Assembly: GCA_024734495.1 (NCBI GenBank)
Contig: JALMQS010000102.1
Coordinates: 9,517,894-9,581,893, forward strand
Length of the DNA stretch: 64,000 bases
Origin: Forficula auricularia
Taxonomy: Eukaryota > Arthropoda > Insecta > Dermaptera > Forficulidae
Direction of reading: 5' to 3'
This document shows, piece after piece, positions 8,368 through 19,036 of the stretch. Below the pieces are notes generated by a model that saw only the letters and a list, made by a program, of their open reading frames with translations, was not told where the DNA came from and ran no database searches. Position numbers and translations under genes: made by a program. Within the stretch, counting starts at the first letter, position 1, and each line of letters begins with the position of its first letter.

Positions 8368-11084
8368 TAGATACATATTCGTCAACTTCATTGGCTTGTT
8401 GAAAGCACCAGTTATCGGCACGATCACTAAAGTTAAACAGCATGATTGTTGTAAATTCTTAGATAGGTGGTTGACTAAGTATGAATAAATACAGCCTTAC
8501 TAATTTCCGAGGTGTTAAGGGCATTTTTATGAACTGATTGGAGATTTTTGACAATGGATATTCTCTCTATCTGTACTCACCCAAAATATAACTAAAGTTG
8601 AACTCTTTTGCAACTTTCGGATTATTTTAATTTTACAAATCAAACAAACTCATCAATTATATTATTTCTATGACTTATAGAAAATGGAACTCTTTCCGGC
8701 GTCTGTGTTTCTAGTAACATAACCTTCGAACAAGACACGCATTCATAGGTACCTTCGAATCTGACCCATTCTCTATAATTTATTTTTATTGTTCATCTTC
8801 TTTATCCGATGCAAGGGTACTATCGTACATAAGTCGCCTCATCGGTGCAACGGCTTCTTGAATCAATATCATTAGAAAAATAATCACACACTATAAACTT
8901 TTTTACTCTTTTATTATCATAATAATACAATAGTTGCATTAAAGCTAAATTTTCTTTTATAGAGTTATTGCAAATTACTAGAGTAAAGTTTATATATTAC
9001 TTAGAATTGATTAGGGGAATAATAAGAGTTCCGACCCTCTAACTATAACTCATTCTAGCTCGAACTTGGCGATGATAAAAATTGTCAAATCTCCAAAGTT
9101 TGCTAAGAGAGAAGGTGCCGAGTCTTAGAAAATATTCATTCCCTGATTTTAACTTGTCTTCATGTAGTTTTACTTATTTGACTTAAAGATGTTAGCACTA
9201 GAAAATAATAATATTCTTCTTTCTATTTTTTTAATTTAAAAAAAGTGATTTTCCTCCTTTTAAGCTCCCTATAAGTGGAAAAATTATATTATTTAAGGCT
9301 GTTCTTTTAACTGGAGAAAAATACCATAAAAACGAGTTAAAAGTGACTTATCCCTTCTTCAAAAAATAAGTACTTATTCATGAATCAAAATAAATTAACC
9401 TAAATAGGCCCACTACTTTCAACTTGTCTTAATTAACATGTCTTTTTTACTTAAACTTTTACTCCTCTCTTAATTAAAGCCTTTCATATCTCTTTATGTT
9501 AAAAAGGTATAATTATTGTACCTACTTGAATTAGCTAGCAATTATCAAATATAATAACTATCTTCAATTTTACATTACCATAGAGAAGTATTGTTATCCT
9601 GCGGAAAAAAATTAGAATTTTGCATACCTCTTTACTTTAAATATTGTTATTTAAATGTCTGAGTGTCTGTCAGCTTATCAGAATGTTTCTGTTTTGACAA
9701 ATATCTAACAAAACAATATTAATTTCAATACAAAGTTTTATATTTAGTTGTTTTATATTGAGATTTTAGAGCTATGTTGACTAGTTAGCTTTCGGTTGTA
9801 TTCGGATCCCCCAAAATTTGCGTTTACTCCTGACATTATTTCTAAAAATAATTAATATTATATAAATAAAATATAATTTTACGATTTTTATTATAAAATG
9901 CTTTTTTTATAGGCCTTGTTTTTAATTACATTTTTTTATTAAAAAATTTTTCAATTAATTTTTAGAAATTTCGAAAAAAATAAAAAGCCAATAAAAGAAA
10001 AATGAGTTGGAAACCTAGAAGTCAAAATTTTATAAATATTAGTATAACAACCTAGCAGAAAAACACAAAGAAAATTTTCAACAATCACTTTTTTCGAGTC
10101 CGCAAATATGTTGAGAAAATTTAAACATCAAATTTTTTCAGAGAATATTATTTCGACTACTACATGTATATTTGATCTGTTCGACAAAAAGGAAAAACAT
10201 ATTTGTTCTTTTCAAATTGGGCTAAATTTCATCCAGTTAATTTATAGGATTCTTTGTAATTATTGATGGGAAAATCAGCGGCCACTTAATATCGAAGGAT
10301 ATGAGGCAAACAATTAAAATCTAGGATTTTCTTATAGGTCTGGTCAAATTTTGCACAATTACTGTTTAGAACAGTATGATTGGGCCCGATAGCTTGATAT
10401 GATTATGGGGAAAGTGAAGAAATAATAATAGGATCTTCAAATTTCAATGAGAACTCCAAAAAACTGCCCGCCAGGCGGAAGGATATGTTAGTTGCATTGT
10501 GGGATTGGAGGAAACATTAAATATACTATAGTTATTTTGTAAACTTTTAATATATAAATTCACAAGAAAATCAAATTTTCGATATTTCCTTAAATACTAA
10601 TTAACGGTTGATTTGATTGAACAGTGTAGCTGAAGCTTTTTCTTTTGTAATTGCAGATATTTAGTAAACGGTAGATTTCAACTGAAATAAACTAAAATTC
10701 ATGTTTCCATGTGTTTTCAACCATCCGTCCCTACATCAAATTAAAGATAATTTATTACACTACATCTTTCATCTGAAGTTTTTTTTTCTAATGTACAAGA
10801 TATTTTGTAAAAACTTGATTCAAAAATTTTTTTTAACAAAAATATCAGAAAATGTTCACTATTTTTTTAATTACTAATTAACGGTTTATTTTACCGAAAC
10901 AGTAAATTTGACAAAATTTGAAGCACACATTTCGACTTTAGTTAAAAAAAATAGAAATGAAATCGGATGAATACTTCTCGAGATACAAATGATTTTTTAA
11001 AACTCAACATCCGCCATTTTGGATTGCCCGCCATTTTTATTAGCATACTAATTTGAGATAGCAATCATGGTTTTTCGACATCCT
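8368..11084. other. AT-rich stretch of 2.7 kb without a recognised gene
   Basis: There are no frames of 60 or more codons and no strong repeat pairs. Some parts (10450-10960) read like diffuse non-coding repeat DNA, with phrases such as ATTACTAATTAACGGTT occurring twice (near 10594 and 10872). Confidence 0.4.
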
Positions 11085-11092
11085 AATAAACC

Positions 11093-11661
11093 CAGACCCG
11101 TGCCTGGTCATAAGGCCGCCTGGGTGCAAGTGTGTATGGCCGCCTTCAAGATAACATCATAAGGGTCACCCATATCTTTTTAACGATTTCAAAATTGAAT
11201 AGCTCGTTGTGTAATCAGTCAAAAATAATTAAACAAATTTTAAAATGTAAATAATGTATGGAAATTTTAGAACGGAATACAATATTAGATAAATGATAGC
11301 CGTCTGCCGCTATTCATGACTTCACTCTATTCTAGAGAATCAATTCTTGATCTCAGAAGCTCCGGAGAAATCTTTGAAATTTCTTCAGTAAAATCCGTTG
11401 TTTTAATTGCTCCAAATCTCGTGGACCATCCGTGTATACTCTGCCTTTCAAGTAACCTCACAAAAAAATCTGGGGCGGCGAGGCAAATACTGTAGATATA
11501 TACAGAGGGACTCTCTGTCTTTTTGACAGTTTAAGATTTTCAGAGACATTTTTTTTTACAAATTTCATATTTTAATCTAAAAAAAAAATGGTATAAATTC
11601 TCTGGCGATTTAGCCGCTTGCGTGCCGCGCACGCAATGAACACCCACCAGGCACGGGCCTG
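11093..11661. mobile_element. Non-autonomous hAT-like transposon (569 bp)
   Basis: The ends CAGACCCGTGCCTGGT (11093-11108) and ACCAGGCACGGGCCTG (11646-11661) are inverted repeats with one mismatch. A perfect 8-bp duplication, AATAAACC, flanks it (11085-11092 and 11662-11669). The size of the duplication and CAG...CTG ends fit hAT. The subterminal regions are GC-rich and the centre AT-rich. No transposase. It shares its terminal sequence type with the element at 51958-52815. Confidence 0.85.
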
Positions 11662-11669
11662 AATAAACC

Positions 11670-13596
11670 TATCTAACTCTGGTGAAAAGGAAACTTAGTA
11701 CCCCCAAATTATATAATTTCCTTAAATTTGGCTAGTTCTCCCATGGACTATTACAGCGTGTTTCATAAATAAATTTACAAACTTCTGCCATGGGTTATTT
11801 ACACCAAAAGATCAAAAACTCTAGTTTACGTAAACAAGTTTACTATATTATATTTATTTATTTGATTACAAAGAGAATACAATCTTGTCTAGAATATATA
11901 AATGCATTTCGACATCTCTAGTCAAACAAGCAATCAAGCAGAGAGAACTAGGCAAGTAAACTGACCATTATCAATCCGCCTACACATATAGGCCGATGTG
12001 ACTCGCAAATCTGAAGGCTATCTTATCTCTTCATCATCCTGGACAGCCATGGCTCGTTAGGTGAATAATTAATATTATTATTATGCGCTCGAGTAAACGC
12101 AAAGGTTACCATTCTCTTCCGGAGTGTTGATTGATTGTTATTCCTGATAATGATCGAATCTCTATCAATCATCTTTTATCTTAATATATTAAACCATACT
12201 CGGCTTTTGATAATAAGCTTTATGGCTTCTAAATGGCACGCTTAATAGAAACGAGATCAAATCATTATACTTAATATCAATTTCTTCCTATATAATAAAA
12301 AAACTTGATTTAAATTTAGAAATTAATAAGAGCTATTTAGATAGAATTATTATATATTACTAGAACTTAGAGGAAAAACTGCCGACTATAATATCTATAG
12401 AAAATTGTAGAAAAAAACAAAAATTCCTCTCACTATGTATATAATATATAGATATGTTTAACTAAATGTAACATAAACAAATGTCATTAAATATCTATTA
12501 TTTTATTAATTATATACTATTTTATAATAGATATTGAATATCGTCGATATGTAATGTAATAAATTATCAGTAACATGGTATTTAAGCCAAGATTGAAATC
12601 TCCGTCGGATAAATTAATATTTTTTTATTTATTACAACTTAATACTCGTATGTATAATAACTTAGCTTATCTTCTAGCTTAGTATGATACTTAAACAAAT
12701 TGACGTCATCAATTTTTTCCACTTCACAGCCTCAACAAGAATTACTTCTAAAATTGCATCGAAATTCTAAAAGCATCTATTTAAATTAGTCTTTTGATAT
12801 TTGGGGTGTAGAAACAGATAACAAAAATAATTCACATTTGACATTGATATATTGACATTTTATTTAGGTATATAAAAGTAAATATAACTTACTGCTCTTT
12901 CACTCTTTTATACATACCTACTATCAAGACATGTAGGTACTCCGATATAAATTCATTAACTTAGCTTGCTTCACGAAGAGGACTCGTTCACCGACTTCAA
13001 CGGCTCTTTGTGGTCAAATTAGAGAAGCGCCGAACTATTTCATTCTCCATTACAATATCTTACTTATAGTTCTAAGTACTGGAATTCAAACTCTGCTTCC
13101 TTTTCTCCGATTTCTACAATTTTTAATCCTTTAAGACCCTTAAGGGTGCACATTCCAAATGCACCATCAACTCTTTCATTTATCACTTTTCTATTTGGTA
13201 ATATAAGCATATAGGTACTATATGTTTTCTACATCATTTAGGTGCACTACTATTTGAATCGATCTCATTAAAAATGGGACATAAGTTATCTTTTAGTTAA
13301 CTCTTTATTTCAAAACACACTGCTTTTTTAAGGAAAATGGCGTTAAAACTTGCACATAAAATCCGAAAATTTTCTTTCAACTTACTAAATATTGAGCTGA
13401 TTTATTTCTTCCCCAATGTTAAATATTAATTAATTATAAAATATTATAAAACAATTTAATTGAAATCTGTTTAGTAAGTAAACAAATTTAAATTCCCTAT
13501 AGCAAGGTTACCATTTTTAAATAAAATCCAGAGAGATTTCCAATTATTAAATGCGGGTTATTAGGAATAATTTTTATTATGTCAAAACGTCAAAAT
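11670..13596. other. AT-rich stretch without a recognised gene
   Basis: A small imperfect hairpin (AATATCTATTATTTTATTA and its complement) lies at 12486-12540. The segment 11930-12070 and the segment 12960-13150 are more balanced in base composition and may be unique host sequence, but no exon signals were found. Confidence 0.4.
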
Positions 13597-13745
13597 TCAG
13601 AAGAGCCTCTCGGGGATGGAATTGTTTACGCCCTGGTTCATTTCCAGAGGGGGTGAATACAATAAGCCTTCGGATACATAGTAAAAATCATTATAACATA
13701 TCGGATTCAGTAGTTGACAATCTCTAGTGATTGTCTTTAGAATTC
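13597..13745 (+). repeat. tRNA-derived SINE, fragment
   Basis: A box-B-like CTGGTTCATTTCC precedes AATACAATAAGCCTTC and a body ending CGGATTCAGTAGTTGACAATC. The body matches copies at 26096-26262 and 63482-63640. It is diverged and has a few small deletions. Confidence 0.5.
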
Positions 13746-13893
13746 AACAAGTATTTTTCTTAATGACCAGTGTAATAAAAATAAACTAAAATTCAAAATA
13801 GTAAATATTCAATTATAGAATAATGAAATATCTTATAGAAGATCTATTAGTAATGAAGATGTTGAAGCTTTTATTTTTGTGATTAATTTGATT

Positions 13894-14164
13894 AAAATTT
13901 GAATTTTTATTTAAATCACACATAATTAATTATAATTATTTATTGAACACGAACAAATAATACAATATAACTACGACGTTTCGATCGACTTATTCTGCGA
14001 TCGTTCTCAAGTATGAGCAACCACTCCGATTATAGGTTAACTCATACTTAAGCACGATTGCAGAATAACTCGATCAAAACTTTGTAGTTATATTGTATTA
14101 TTTGTTCGTGTTCAATAAATAATTATAATTAATTATGTGTGATTTAAATAAAAATTCAAATTTT
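13894..14164. repeat. Hairpin with about 124-bp arms
   Basis: Bases 13894-14017 pair with 14041-14164 around a 23-base loop. The outer ~90 bp are almost perfect (TTATTGAACACGAACAAATA and complement); the inner part is diverged. The inner arm contains GATCGAAACGTCGTAG on the minus strand, resembling the 3' half of a hammerhead motif, but the 5' core (CTTGAGAA) does not match. Confidence 0.8.
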
Positions 14165-14381
14165 ATAGAATCGTTTGAAAGATGTTTTGGTGTTTGAATA
14201 GTATAATATAATAAAGTAAAATAATTTAATAATTTAATAGGGAAAGAGATTTAATTAATAAATTTCCATCCTTCATTTATACAGAAGGTTTAAGTTTAAG
14301 CTCGGAGTTCAATGCCTGAGTTGATTGAAGAATCTAGTTCTATAATAAAATCATTGCGCCGGACAAGCGTATATCACTTAT

Positions 14382-14543
14382 AATAATAAAACTTTAGCAA
14401 GATGCGAGGTAGGTTTCACAAAAAATAAATAAAACAAAATTGACAATTTTGTTTTATTTCTACCTCACATCTTGCTCAAGTTTTATTATTATATTAAAAT
14501 GTTTCACCTAGAAACAACACCTAACTTCTTAAAAGTTATTATA
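14382..14543 (+). repeat. PLE tail repeat, head-to-head pair
   Basis: Bases 14382-14415 and 14458-14492 are inverted copies of the segment GAGGTAGGTTTCAC / AAGTTTTATTATTA around a central AAACAAAATTGACAATTTTG. The right copy continues through GTTTCACCTAGAAAC to AAAAGTTAT, as in the 2834-3064 insertion. The hammerhead-like core is absent. Confidence 0.7.
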
Positions 14544-14574
14544 TATATCACTTATCTTATTCTCTAATTTTAAT

Positions 14575-15126
14575 TCAAAATACATACATAAGTCTCCATA
14601 TATATAATACCTCAGCAAGATTCCCTTCCTGCTGATGAACACATATTTTTCTAGCTTTGGGGTGTTTGCGATCATGTGAGAGGTATTTGAATAATATAGT
14701 AGTAAATATGTTACACTGGTTACTCATCAGTAATAAACTCTGAAAGAGTATAGTCAGAGTACCGGAAGGATTTGCGTCGGTGTTAATTAAAGCAGATCTC
14801 TTGGCCCTGGAACTATAACTTAGCCTTGATTTGCTTGGTGACCCCGTGTCACAGATGGCTACAGGGCTGGCTACATAATCTACATGAAGTACATGTATTG
14901 TTGGGCTTGGAGGTAGGTAGGCGTCGGAGGCGCCGCGGCGCCAGGGCGTGGCTGCAGACAAAGCCTTGCATGCAAGAGCACAGCCTCTTCGAAGGGACCA
15001 ATAAATACCTTCCATCAACAGATGGTCACTCCTGTCAAATAGGATCCTAACGACCCCAATGATAAACGGACTTAGCAAAATTTGGAAATCTGTCCTTGTA
15101 TATTTGTCCATTCGTAAATAAATCAT
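14575..15126 (-). CDS. Unassigned 183-codon open frame
   Basis: This is the longest uninterrupted frame in the window. I do not recognise the product. The protein would begin MIYLRMDKYTRTDFQ, with a Ser/Arg/Ala-rich middle (SLRRGCALACKALSAATPWR) and no evident signal peptide, catalytic motif or repeated structure. The DNA at 14790-15060 is much less AT-rich than its neighbours and includes the palindrome GGCGCCGCGGCGCC. An open run of this length is unusual for this AT-rich DNA, but local GC content makes it less surprising, and an overlapping plus-strand frame of 74 codons is also open. It may be an exon, a 5' exon near a CpG-rich promoter, or a chance frame. Confidence 0.25.
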   Translation of the reverse strand: MIYLRMDKYTRTDFQILLSPFIIGVVRILFDRSDHLLMEGIYWSLRRGCALACKALSAATPWRRGASDAYLPPSPTIHVLHVDYVASPVAICDTGSPSKSRLSYSSRAKRSALINTDANPSGTLTILFQSLLLMSNQCNIFTTILFKYLSHDRKHPKARKICVHQQEGNLAEVLYIWRLMYVF

Positions 15127-15464
15127 TTTTTTTATTTTATTTTTTTTATTTCTACAGATATAGATTGCATCCTGGTTCGATAATTAAAAAACAAAGAATC
15201 TATCAACTTGGGGAAAATTTGGTTTTTATATTTTAGTTAATTTATTATACTATTTTGAAAGGGAATTCAATGTCTAATATAGTATACACATTAATAGAAT
15301 ATATACCGAACCGGTTTGACACCTTTTTTATTTATTTATCTATTTTATTTTTATAAGGGCCTGATGCGAGAGGGAGCTTTTTTAGATAAATTATTTAAAG
15401 AGAAACTGGAATATATACCATAAAAATATTTAAATTTAAACTTTTTATTCCATAAGGTAGCAGA

Positions 15465-16231
15465 TTTTTTTTAATGCAATCGAATGCAAGAAGGGGCGCA
15501 CCAGTAAAGAAGCAGCCCCTATGGATCTCGAAAGACCTTTGCATTACCGAAGAGAAGGGAAAGTTGATTAAGTGAGAGGTTGGAGACGTAGGTTTTTATA
15601 GACTCGGGTTTTGAAGGTTTGAAGATTATAATTGCTGGGGAAGATGGAGGCTGAAAGAGAGTTTCAGTTTCTTGAAGTCATGGGGATATACGTATTGGCG
15701 AATGAAGTGGTCCGGCACTTTTCTAATTTGACCGCGAAAGAGTGTTGGGAGTCGGCAAAACGTGTGTTACGCGCAAAGCATGCTTTGGGGGGAATTATTG
15801 ATTTTATCTCATCAGAGCACCTGTCGTGATAGTATCTATAGAAAGGAGTAAGGGCAGAGACATTTCTTCGATTAACCAGCGAGTCGAGGGAGTCGGTGAG
15901 GGTAGAATCGTCAATTAGCCTGACGGCTCGTTTCTGAATTTCATCCAGGGTAGCAAGAGAATATTTAGAGGCCCCTTTCCATAGATCAGAACCGTATACG
16001 AGACAGGGGCAGATTTGGACCTTGTAGATGGTGAGAAGATGTAGGGGCGTGAAAAATCGCTTGGACCTGAATAAGTAGCCAATCTTCCTTGCTGCAGATT
16101 TCGCCACAGAGGAGATGTGTTCATTCCAAGACAGGTCAGATGCGACAGAGACGCCCAACATGGATAGGCTGTCACACATTATCAGGGTACTGAATATCTT
16201 CTTTTCAGGGTAGTGAATATCTTCTTTTTAA
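15465..16231 (-). mobile_element. 5'-truncated non-LTR retrotransposon, copy 1
   Basis: The minus strand carries the C-terminal part of a reverse transcriptase frame, a short 3' UTR ending GCATT, and an A8 tail (T run 15465-15472). The copy at 60629-60952 shares the 3' end and the same A8 tail. A direct duplication of about 22 bp (AGGGTA-TGAATATCTTCTTTT) lies at 16186-16229 at the 5' truncation. Confidence 0.8.
15568..16230 (-). pseudogene. Non-LTR reverse transcriptase C-terminal region
   Basis: The open part is 171 codons (16179-15664), starting inside the protein, with a few more codons in frame upstream. The sequence LGVSVASDLSWNEHISSVAK, then KIGYLF, IYKVQICPCLVYGSDLW, then DEIQKRAVRLIDD and FYRYYHDRCS is the usual thumb and C-terminal region of Jockey/CR1-type reverse transcriptases, which copy element RNA at the target site. 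The catalytic FADD region lies upstream of the truncation and is missing. A TGA stops the frame where the second copy has Trp (TSRN-W-NSL), and the frame then continues through NSLSASIFPS and FKTRV to a natural stop at 15568. The copy is therefore dead on two counts. Confidence 0.85.
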
Positions 16232-16496
16232 ATAATTTTCTTTTACGAAATTCCTGCAATCTTCGACTTCTGAGATTTATTAATTTTAATTTCACCTTTT
16301 CTTTCATTTTCTGGGTATTGATAATATTATTTTTTAGAAAACCGTTCTCTTTATTTTAAGAAAAACTTGACTATGTTAATTTTATATAGGTATAAGCTAC
16401 TTTTTGATGAACATTCACATTTTCACCCTTAGACTTTAGAATTTAAAAATTTAAGAATCACAAATTCTTTCTTGTCTTATATAATGCGTACATACC

Positions 16497-16655
16497 CGAG
16501 GGGTGAACCGAGAACTAATATCGTGTACACCTACTTCCTCTTTCATTTCCAAGTAGAAGACAGTAGATGAAGGGGCATTATCTAATAAATTCCAAAATAA
16601 TTCCAGATAATTCAAAAGACTTGTACACCTAATTCCAATCGCGGTTCACCCCTCG
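16497..16655. mobile_element. GAGGGGTGAACC MITE, copy 1 (159 bp)
   Basis: The ends are CGAGGGGTGAACCGAG and CGCGGTTCACCCCTCG, inverted repeats of about 16 bp. A perfect 8-bp duplication TACATACC flanks the copy (16489-16496, 16656-16663). Just inside each end is TGTACACCTA. The middle has TTCCAA-rich repeats. There is no coding capacity. Confidence 0.9.
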
Positions 16656-16812
16656 TACATACCTATATAAAAATTGAATTGCGCTTCGCCCCGGGCAGCA
16701 CCTAGACACTGCAAAAGCTATTTTTATCTTATTCAAAAAATAATAATAAATATATTTTTATAAAAATACCTATATGTATGTAAGCATATCTACAATAATT
16801 TGAAAGCTTTTG

Positions 16813-16995
16813 TGCCGAGGGTAGCAGAATTTTTATATATTTAAGGAAACAATAAAAGAGTGTAACCATTCATATTCCTGTGAATCAATTGTAATAGAAT
16901 GATGAAGAGGGCAAAGCCCTCGAAACTATAGTCTCGTTATAAATAAAATTTATAATTCCAGCAGAAGACACACTCTTTTATTGTTTCCTTCAATA
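16813..16995. repeat. PLE tail pair with hammerhead-like core
   Basis: GCCGAGGGTAGCAGAATTTT and AAGGAAACAATAAAAGAGTG (16850-16873) face the inverse block ACACTCTTTTATTGTTTCCT (16971-16990). The latter is the reverse complement of the PLE frame end seen at 4822-4841, and between them sits a hammerhead-like sequence. Confidence 0.65.
16899..16933 (+). ncRNA. Hammerhead-like motif, copy with mutated core
   Basis: The stem II hairpin is perfect (GAGGGC-AAA-GCCCTC) and is followed by GAAAC, TATA and GTC ending at 16933. The 5' core reads ATGATGA rather than CTGATGA, so the invariant C3 is lost and this copy is probably inactive. It is antisense to the neighbouring PLE frame end. Confidence 0.45.
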
Positions 16996-17648
16996 ATCAT
17001 ATCTAATTTTTGATAATGAAAATTAAATATTTCAAAAAATAAATAAAAATATAAAAAAAAGGGAATTAAAAAAAAGAAAATAAGAATATATATATACCTA
17101 CCATTAGCTAATCTGCTAATTATAATAATAAGAAAAATTCAAAAAGGAAAGTGTAATTATACATTAAGAACCTGTTAGGAATATGTCAAGAGCAGTAATT
17201 AAATGATTCACATTCATAATTGACATTATAAATTCACGTCATGAATACTAATTGTCGTTGCAAGATTATTCGTTCCTCCAAAACATTATAAAGTACTTTA
17301 TTGAGAAACTCATAAGTTATTTGAATTGGTAGATTTAAAAATTAATTTATTAATTTTTTATTGATTTTTCCAATTTTATAGTTATTTTTTAATTCACTAA
17401 GAATATACTTGGAATAGAATGTACACTAATGTATTTTGAATATAATCTGATGAGTTATTTATTATGATATTTTACGTGATAAACCATAATAGTACCAGAT
17501 TTTAGAGTTACTTATAATTACTGTGATTATGGTTGCCTATTTTAAGGGGTTTCTTTGAGAGAACTTGAAATTTATTTCAAATGATAAGTATTTAAAATAG
17601 CTAAAAATAATTTAACTATAACAAATATATCCCTATATTTGTAAGTAA
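16996..17648. other. AT-rich stretch without a recognised feature
   Basis: Nothing is supported here beyond simple AT-rich sequence. Confidence 0.45.
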
Positions 17649-17830
17649 CAGTGGCGTGCGGTCCATTGATGCCGTGGATGCGAAGCATCCCTAAAATTTC
17701 AAATATTTATAGAGTATTTTCATAAATATATAAGGTCGACTTCAAAATTTCAGAAGAATCTTTAAATTTTTAAATTATTATCCGTAATTTCAAATATTTC
17801 TAGAAAAAATATTTTTGGTTTTGAAAATTT
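17649..17830 (+). repeat. hAT-like left end, copy 1
   Basis: It starts CAGTGGCGTGCGGTCCATTG, the form of a hAT terminus, and continues for about 180 bp in parallel with 49039-49210, including GTCGACTTCAAAATTTCAG. No matching right terminus was found, so it is a fragment. Confidence 0.55.
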
Positions 17831-18219
17831 ATTTTCGTTTCATCTTACCTTTGTACAGAACCCTATAAAAGAATAAGAAAAGGATGTGTTCTGTTACTTT
17901 TTTGGTGAAAGTTATATAATATAATAATTTAATAAAAAATAAATTTATATAAATAACTCTAATGGCGGGACTTCAATGTCTGTGTCTCTATTTTGACGTC
18001 CCAGTCACGCCCTCCCCCACTCCCCTATATAAGCCTTTGTTTTTAATGATCTGTAAAATTCATAGAACTATTTTCGACATTATTGATTACTATATATTAT
18101 TTACTTTGAATCAATGATGAAAAAAAAATATTAAACCCTCGATATGCCAGTTATACTCACCCACCAAGGCGCTTTTAATTTATATATAAAAGAGGCCTCC
18201 AAAGAGATTATAAGATAAG
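17831..18219. other. No recognised feature
   Basis: AT-rich with one GC-richer patch (17960-18030). No gene. Confidence 0.4.
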
Positions 18220-19036
18220 CTAGCTTGCTAGCCAGGGGCACGCCCCCTGGACCCCCAATCGGCGAACCCCATCTTCATACCCCACTCCCACCCACCACAC
18301 CCCCCGAACCCCACCCAGCACATACTACCCCCCGCACCATGCACCCGTGCCCAACCACCGCCCCCACCCCGCACCATCACTCCACACCGCACCCAGTTTT
18401 TTTCATTTAGTGACCCTTAGATTATCTATACAAAATTTTGTTAAATTGGCTCTAAGGGTAAGAATTTTCCTTTTTTGATCCCCCCCCATTTCGGGTGGTT
18501 AGTTTTTGCATTTCTAGCCTTCTAGTGACCCACAGATTATGTATACAAAATTTGGTTGAGTTTGGTCAAAGAGCAAGAATTTTCATATTTTGACCCCCCC
18601 TTTTTTTGGGTGGTTTTTTGGGGGGGAATTTTTCCAAACAAAAGTAGTCAGAAATCACATCCCCTGCAACTTTGCTTATTTTAAATTTGCCGTAGAGTTA
18701 ATAGTTTAGGAGCTATTTGATAATTTTCAATCGTGTGCCCCCCCAAACCCCATTCTGGGGTCAAAATATCAAAACTTTATATAGCTAAAAACGTAAGTTA
18801 GAAGACATTTGATTTAAATATGAAATTTCATAATAATCTCTTCAGCCGTTTTTACGTGAATCGTGAGCAACTTTTCGGAAACGACGGAAACATACAGGCA
18901 GACAGACAGTCAGACATACAGACAGGAATTTTGTTGAGGGTGTTATCGTTCATAACTTTGCTTGAAACATGTGCAACCAAAATTTGGCGTGATTTGGAGC
19001 AATGTACAGACAAAAACTTAATTTTATATTTATAGA
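18220..19036 (-). mobile_element. C-rich Helitron, copy A (about 817 bp)
   Basis: On the minus strand it starts 5'-TCTATAAATATAAAATTAAG at 19036 after an A, and ends in CTAG at 18220-18223. Near the 3' end lies the palindrome GGGGCACGCCCC. The body is shared with copies B and C: ACAGACAGACAGACA, GTGCAACCAAAATTTGG, TACAAAATTTGGTTGAG and long C runs on the plus strand. The base after CTAG is C instead of T, so the exact 3' end is less certain here. It has no helicase, and its Pro-rich frames are composition artefacts. Confidence 0.6.

Noticed and set aside
13970..14020. Hammerhead motif in the 13894-14164 hairpin
   Set aside because: GATCGAAACGTC fits the 3' half, but the 5' part reads CTTGAGAA and breaks the invariant core.
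15632..15829. Plus-strand frames of about 62-65 codons here and at 60796-60984
   Set aside because: They lie opposite the reverse transcriptase coding strand and resemble each other only because the two retrotransposon copies do.
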